Source: Corynebacterium marinum DSM 44953
Lineage (GTDB): Bacteria; Actinomycetota; Actinomycetes; Mycobacteriales; Mycobacteriaceae
Length of the DNA: 64,000 nucleotides
Reading direction: 5' to 3'
Assembly: GCF_000835165.1 (NCBI RefSeq)
Contig: NZ_CP007790.1
Location: forward strand, 1,674,001-1,738,000
The position numbers were made by a program, and so were the translations under genes. Positions within the stretch are counted from its first letter, which is position 1. Each line of letters opens with the position of its first letter. Positions 60,244 through 64,000 of the stretch are shown piece by piece. The notes beneath the pieces are model-generated. The model saw only the letters and a program-made list of their open reading frames with translations, ran no database searches and was not told where the DNA came from.

Positions 60244-62226
60244 CTATTGGGCGTGGAGGATCAGGAGATCCTCCACGGGCGGCGACGTCGGAATGTTATC
60301 CCGGTTGAGCAGCCAGGACGCGATCTCCCGGAACAGCGGGGCCGAGGACTGGCCGCCGCCGCCGCCCTCCTCGACGCCGCGCTGGGGCTCGTCGACCATC
60401 ACGGCCACGACGAACCGCGGGTCGTCGGCCGGGGCGACACCGGCGAAGGTGATCCAGTAGTCGCTGTTGGAGTACGCGCCGGTGTTCGGGTCGACCTTCT
60501 GCGCCGTGCCCGTCTTGCCCGAGGTCTGGTATCCGGGGACAGCGCCGTTGGCGCCGGTGCCCGACTGCAGCCCGCCCGGGTCGTCCTGCATCACCGAGCG
60601 GAACATGTCCACCACCATGCCGGCGGTTTCGGGGCTGACGACCTGGGTGCGGGCTGGCTCGACGACCTCCTGCGGGGTGCCGTCGGGGGCGGTCACCGAC
60701 TCGATGACGCGGGGCTCGATCCGTTCCCCGTCGTTGGCCAGCGCCTGGTAGACGCTGGCCATCTGCAGGGTGGTCAGCGACATGCCCTGGCCGATGGGCA
60801 GGTTTGCGAAGGTGCCCCCCGACCACTGCTCCAGCGGGGGCAGCAGGCCGGAGGACTCGTTCGGCAGTTCCACGCCGGTGGGCCGGCCGATACCGAACCG
60901 GTCGAGGTAGTCCGCGAAACGCTCCTCCCCCAGGCGCTCGGCGAGCATGAGCGTGCCGACGTTGGAGGACTTACCGAAGATGCCGGTCGTGGTGTACGGC
61001 AACACACCGTGGGCCCAGGCGTCCGCGACCGTGACACCGGACATGTGGATCGAGCCGGGCACCTGGTGGACCTCGTCGGGAGTGGTCAGGCCCTCTTCGA
61101 TGGTGGCGGCCGCGGTGACGATCTTGGCCACCGACCCCGGCTCGTACGGGTGCGAGATGGTCTGGTTCTCGAAGTCCTTGCCCGCGGCCAGCTGCCGTTC
61201 GATGTTGCCGTTCGGGTCGATGGTGTCGGTGTTGGCCATGGCCAGGACCTCGCCGGTGGCCACGTCCAGGACGACCGCCTCCGCGGACTTGGCCTGCGAG
61301 TTCACCTTCGCCTGCTCGAGCAGCTGCTGGACATAGGTCTGCAGGTCCAGGTCGAGGGTCAGCTCGACGGAGGATCCGTCGACGGCGGGCACCACGTCGC
61401 GCAGGGTGCCGGGGATGGCCTGCCCGTCGGTGGAGACGTCCTCGGTGGAGCGCCCGTCGATGCCGGAGAGCGTCGCGTCGCCCGAGGCCTCCAGACCGAA
61501 CTGGCCCTGCCCGTCCATCGACACCTTGCCGATGACGTTCTCCGCGATGGCGCCGTTCGGGTACTGGCGGATGTCCTGGTGGTCGGCGGCCACACCGTGG
61601 TACGTGGCGGCGATCTCGGCCGCGACGTCCGGGTCGACGTTGCGGACCAGCACCTCGTAGGTGGAATCCGCCTTCAGCTTGTCCAGGATGTCATCCGACT
61701 TGACCTCGCCGGTGATGGCGCCGGTTTCCTCGATCATGACGGGGATCTCCCTGGCCATCGTCTCCAGGATGTCCTCGACGCGGCCGTCGAGCTCGGCGTC
61801 GATCTGCTCGCGCGGCACACCGTCGACCCGCATCTGCAGATCCTCCCGCTGGCGCAGCTCGCTGCGCAGCAGGCGGGGGGACACGGTCAGGCTGCGTGCC
61901 TGCATCGTGTACGCCAGCTGGTTGCCGTGCCGGTCGGTCACCTCGCCGCGCCGGGCGGGATCGACGTACACGCGGGCGCGCTGCTCCTGGGCCTTCGCCG
62001 CCAGATCAGGGCCCCACACCACCTGCACCCAGGCGAGCCTGCCCACCAGCGCCACGGTGATCACCGTGAAAATGGTGAGGATGACCCGCAACCTGCGGGT
62101 CATCACCGACTTCTGGTCCTGCGGTTTCTTCACCGGCGGTCTCGGCGCCCGGCTCTGTGCGGAGCGTGCGTCAGAATAGGGACGGGAGGACGAACGTCGG
62201 ACGCCTCCGGCGCCTGGTCGTGTCAC
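60244..62226 (-). CDS. ftsI: division-specific transpeptidase FtsI (PBP3/PBP2b type)
   Basis: This class B penicillin-binding protein crosslinks septal peptidoglycan with FtsW. It has 660 residues: a 42-residue cytoplasmic tail rich in Arg/Pro/Ser, one membrane helix (RLRVILTIFTVITVALVGRLAWVQVV), the PBP dimerisation domain (about 80-260), and the transpeptidase. Active-site motifs are S365-V-A-K, S420-S-N422 and K571-T-G. The start is GTG at 62226. It follows ftsL by 43 bases. Beta-lactam target. Confidence 0.95.
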   Translation of the reverse strand: MTRPGAGGVRRSSSRPYSDARSAQSRAPRPPVKKPQDQKSVMTRRLRVILTIFTVITVALVGRLAWVQVVWGPDLAAKAQEQRARVYVDPARRGEVTDRHGNQLAYTMQARSLTVSPRLLRSELRQREDLQMRVDGVPREQIDAELDGRVEDILETMAREIPVMIEETGAITGEVKSDDILDKLKADSTYEVLVRNVDPDVAAEIAATYHGVAADHQDIRQYPNGAIAENVIGKVSMDGQGQFGLEASGDATLSGIDGRSTEDVSTDGQAIPGTLRDVVPAVDGSSVELTLDLDLQTYVQQLLEQAKVNSQAKSAEAVVLDVATGEVLAMANTDTIDPNGNIERQLAAGKDFENQTISHPYEPGSVAKIVTAAATIEEGLTTPDEVHQVPGSIHMSGVTVADAWAHGVLPYTTTGIFGKSSNVGTLMLAERLGEERFADYLDRFGIGRPTGVELPNESSGLLPPLEQWSGGTFANLPIGQGMSLTTLQMASVYQALANDGERIEPRVIESVTAPDGTPQEVVEPARTQVVSPETAGMVVDMFRSVMQDDPGGLQSGTGANGAVPGYQTSGKTGTAQKVDPNTGAYSNSDYWITFAGVAPADDPRFVVAVMVDEPQRGVEEGGGGGQSSAPLFREIASWLLNRDNIPTSPPVEDLLILHAQ

Positions 62227-62269
62227 TGGGCGTCCTCACCTGCTCGTTCTGCTCGGGTATTCGGGTTGG

Positions 62270-62971
62270 TCACTGATCCTCGGTGGGCACATTCGGAGCG
62301 TACGGGAGCACACCCCGCTCGACCGGCGCCGGGGCCTGGAGCCGCTCGGCCTGCGGGATCGCCTCCAGGTTGTCGCCCAGCTCATCGATCGCGTCCGGAT
62401 CGCTGGACGCCTGGCCCGGACGGACCGGTGCGCCGTTCACGTCAATGATAGGGCTCGTGGCGGGATCCGCCGGACGCTGTTCCACGATGTCGCCGTTCTC
62501 CTGCACCGCCAGGATTCCCGGCTGCGAGGGGACCGCCATGCCGAGCTCACCTGCGCGGCGGGCGATCTCCGCGGAGGACCGGACGTTCTCCAGGTCCCGG
62601 TTGAGGGTCTCCAGCTGGTTCGACAGCTGCCGGTCCTGCGACTGCAGCACCTGCATCTGGAAGGTCTGCTGGGTGGACACGCCGGACAGCCACATCGCCA
62701 CCGCGACGCCGGCGATCGCCAGCATGATGGAGAGGCTGACCAGCTTGGCCAGCAGGGTGGTTCGTTTGACCTCCGCCACGCGCCGTCCGCGGACGGACAC
62801 CACCTGCCTGGAGCCGAGGCGGTTCGGGGGCGGAATCGGCCTGCTGCGCCGGGGCAGCGGTGTCTGCGGGGGGACGGTCCTGGTCCGCTGCCCGCGTTCG
62901 AGGACAGCAGTGCTGGTGAAGTCGCGGCTGGCGCCCATGCGTCGCTCTTTCCTGGTCGTCTGCTGTGTCAC
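62270..62971 (-). CDS. ftsL: FtsL-like division protein
   Basis: The 233-residue bitopic membrane protein occupies the ftsL position between rsmH and ftsI. A long basic, Pro/Arg-rich cytoplasmic region (about 1-70) is followed by one membrane helix at about 73-97 ([23 protein letters not shown]) and a coiled-coil region at about 100-135 ([21 protein letters not shown]). The remaining 100 residues are Pro-rich and periplasmic, a tail longer than in most FtsL. FtsL family sequence is weakly conserved, so position supports the call. The GTG at 62971 overlaps rsmH (GTGA). Confidence 0.87.
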   Translation of the reverse strand: MTQQTTRKERRMGASRDFTSTAVLERGQRTRTVPPQTPLPRRSRPIPPPNRLGSRQVVSVRGRRVAEVKRTTLLAKLVSLSIMLAIAGVAVAMWLSGVSTQQTFQMQVLQSQDRQLSNQLETLNRDLENVRSSAEIARRAGELGMAVPSQPGILAVQENGDIVEQRPADPATSPIIDVNGAPVRPGQASSDPDAIDELGDNLEAIPQAERLQAPAPVERGVLPYAPNVPTEDQ

Positions 62972-63999
62972 TGTTGTTCTCCCGTCGGGCCAGGGAGCTT
63001 CTCGACGGCCCGCACCCGCACGGGTGCCGCCCGAGGATTCTCCTCGATCTCGGCTTCGGTCGCCTTTTCCGCCCCGCGCGTCACGCTGCGGAAACGGGGC
63101 GCGGTGCCCGGAAGGTCCATCGGGAGGCCGGGCGGGGTCTTTGACGCGGTCAGGTCGGCGAACGCGAGTTTGACGATGCGGTCCTCCAGGGACTGGTAGC
63201 TCATGAACACCGCGCGTCCGCCGACGGCGAGCAGGCCGGTGATGACGGGGATGACGTTCTCCAGTGCCTCGAGTTCGGCGTTGACCTCGACCCGCAGCGC
63301 CTGGAAGGTGCGCTTGGCGGGGTGGCCCCCGGTGCGCCGGGTGGCGGCCGGGATGGCGTCGTAGAGCAGCTCGACCAGGCGGCCCGAGGAGGTGAAGGGC
63401 TCCCGTTCCCGCTCCCGCAGGACGGCGGAGGCGATCTTCCCGGCGAAGCGCTCGTCGCCGTAGGTCTTGAGGATGCGCGCCAGGTCGCCGTGGCTGTAGG
63501 TGTTGAGCACGTCCGCCGCGGTGCGCCCGTGGGTGGGATCCATCCGCATGTCCAGCGGGGCGTCGGTGCGGTAGGCGAAACCTCGCTCCACCTGGTCCAG
63601 CTGCATCGACGAAACGCCCAGATCGAACAGGGCCCCGGCGATGCCGTACCCGCGGGCGAGATCGAAGATCTTCCCCTCGCCTTCCGCGATGGCCTCGCCG
63701 ACACCGTCGAAACGGGTCTGCACGCCGACGAAACGGTCCCCGAAGGGCGCCAGGCGGGCGCGGGCGTCGGCCAGGGCACGCGGATCGCGGTCCACGCCGA
63801 TGACGTGCGCCTCCGGGAAGGTCCGCAGGAAATGCTCGGTGTGGCCGCCGGCGCCGAGGGTGCCGTCCACGATGACCGCGTGCTCACCCAGAGCCAGGAT
63901 GCCGGGCGCCAGAAGATCCGCCATGCGGTCGCGCAGGACGGGGACGTGCCCGAAGTTCTCGCCGATGTCGAAGCTCATGTCGGCCTTGTGGTCGGTCAC
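62968..63999 (-). CDS. rsmH: 16S rRNA (cytosine1402-N4)-methyltransferase
   Basis: It methylates C1402 of 16S rRNA using S-adenosylmethionine. It has up to 343 residues: [17 protein letters not shown], the SAM-binding [53 protein letters not shown], and the C-terminal [13 protein letters not shown]. The stated GTG start (63999) is one base from the window end, so a start further upstream cannot be excluded; ATG 63978 is another choice. First visible gene of the dcw cluster on the minus strand; mraZ would be expected next. Confidence 0.94.
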   Translation of the reverse strand: MTDHKADMSFDIGENFGHVPVLRDRMADLLAPGILALGEHAVIVDGTLGAGGHTEHFLRTFPEAHVIGVDRDPRALADARARLAPFGDRFVGVQTRFDGVGEAIAEGEGKIFDLARGYGIAGALFDLGVSSMQLDQVERGFAYRTDAPLDMRMDPTHGRTAADVLNTYSHGDLARILKTYGDERFAGKIASAVLREREREPFTSSGRLVELLYDAIPAATRRTGGHPAKRTFQALRVEVNAELEALENVIPVITGLLAVGGRAVFMSYQSLEDRIVKLAFADLTASKTPPGLPMDLPGTAPRFRSVTRGAEKATEAEIEENPRAAPVRVRAVEKLPGPTGEQQ

Positions 64000-64000
64000 G

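Overview
The window is GC-rich DNA from an actinomycete, almost certainly a Corynebacterium. Pointers are a dcw cell-division cluster without ftsA but with sepF, yggT and the polar-growth gene divIVA/wag31 beside it; a MurE with the meso-diaminopimelate DNPR signature; a RelS-type small alarmone synthetase next to treY; a methionine-repressor (McbR) operator; and many genes with a -10 hexamer only 7-8 bases before the start codon (leaderless transcripts). The species is not assigned. No rRNA, tRNA, CRISPR array, prophage or insertion sequence was seen, and no gene-free stretch exceeds 300 bases.

Layout. 1-3.2 kb: histidine operon hisD-hisC-hisB plus the start of a small membrane-protein gene (minus strand). 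3.3-6.5 kb: a YbjN-domain protein, nadC, a membrane protein and a lipoprotein. 6.7-19.9 kb: alpha-glucan/trehalose region with a TetR regulator, glgX, an HxlR regulator, an exonuclease-BRCT protein, treY, relS, a 44-residue small protein, a luciferase-like oxidoreductase, an S4 RNA-binding protein, an IMPACT-family protein and treZ. 19.9-28.8 kb: ilvA, two secreted proteins followed by a strong terminator, a McbR-controlled MetE-like protein, a lipoprotein and dnaE1. 29-32.3 kb: a luciferase-like oxidoreductase with its TetR regulator and palindromic sites, a small envelope protein, and rarD. 32.2-41.9 kb: lspA-rluD-like operon, lipoproteins, an ABC-F ATPase, asparaginase, a DUF222/HNH protein, dinB and an EamA exporter. 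42-45.4 kb: ileS behind a T-box riboswitch. 45.4-64 kb: divIVA, yggT, sepF, yggS, pgeF, ftsZ, ftsQ, murC, murG, ftsW, murD, mraY, murF, murE, ftsI, ftsL and rsmH, all minus strand and mostly overlapping by 1-4 bases.

How the genes work together. GlgX debranches glycogen and TreY/TreZ turn the resulting maltodextrin into trehalose, which this group needs for its mycolate envelope. relS overlaps the end of treY by 8 bases. The mur/fts genes make peptidoglycan precursors and the divisome; DivIVA directs polar growth. IleS is regulated by uncharged tRNA-Ile through the T-box. HisBCD, IlvA, NadC and the MetE-like protein serve amino-acid and NAD metabolism. The least explained items are the 44-residue protein after relS, a pair of related cysteine-containing envelope proteins flanking the dnaE1 region, and the operator-rich TetR/oxidoreductase unit at 29-30.7 kb.
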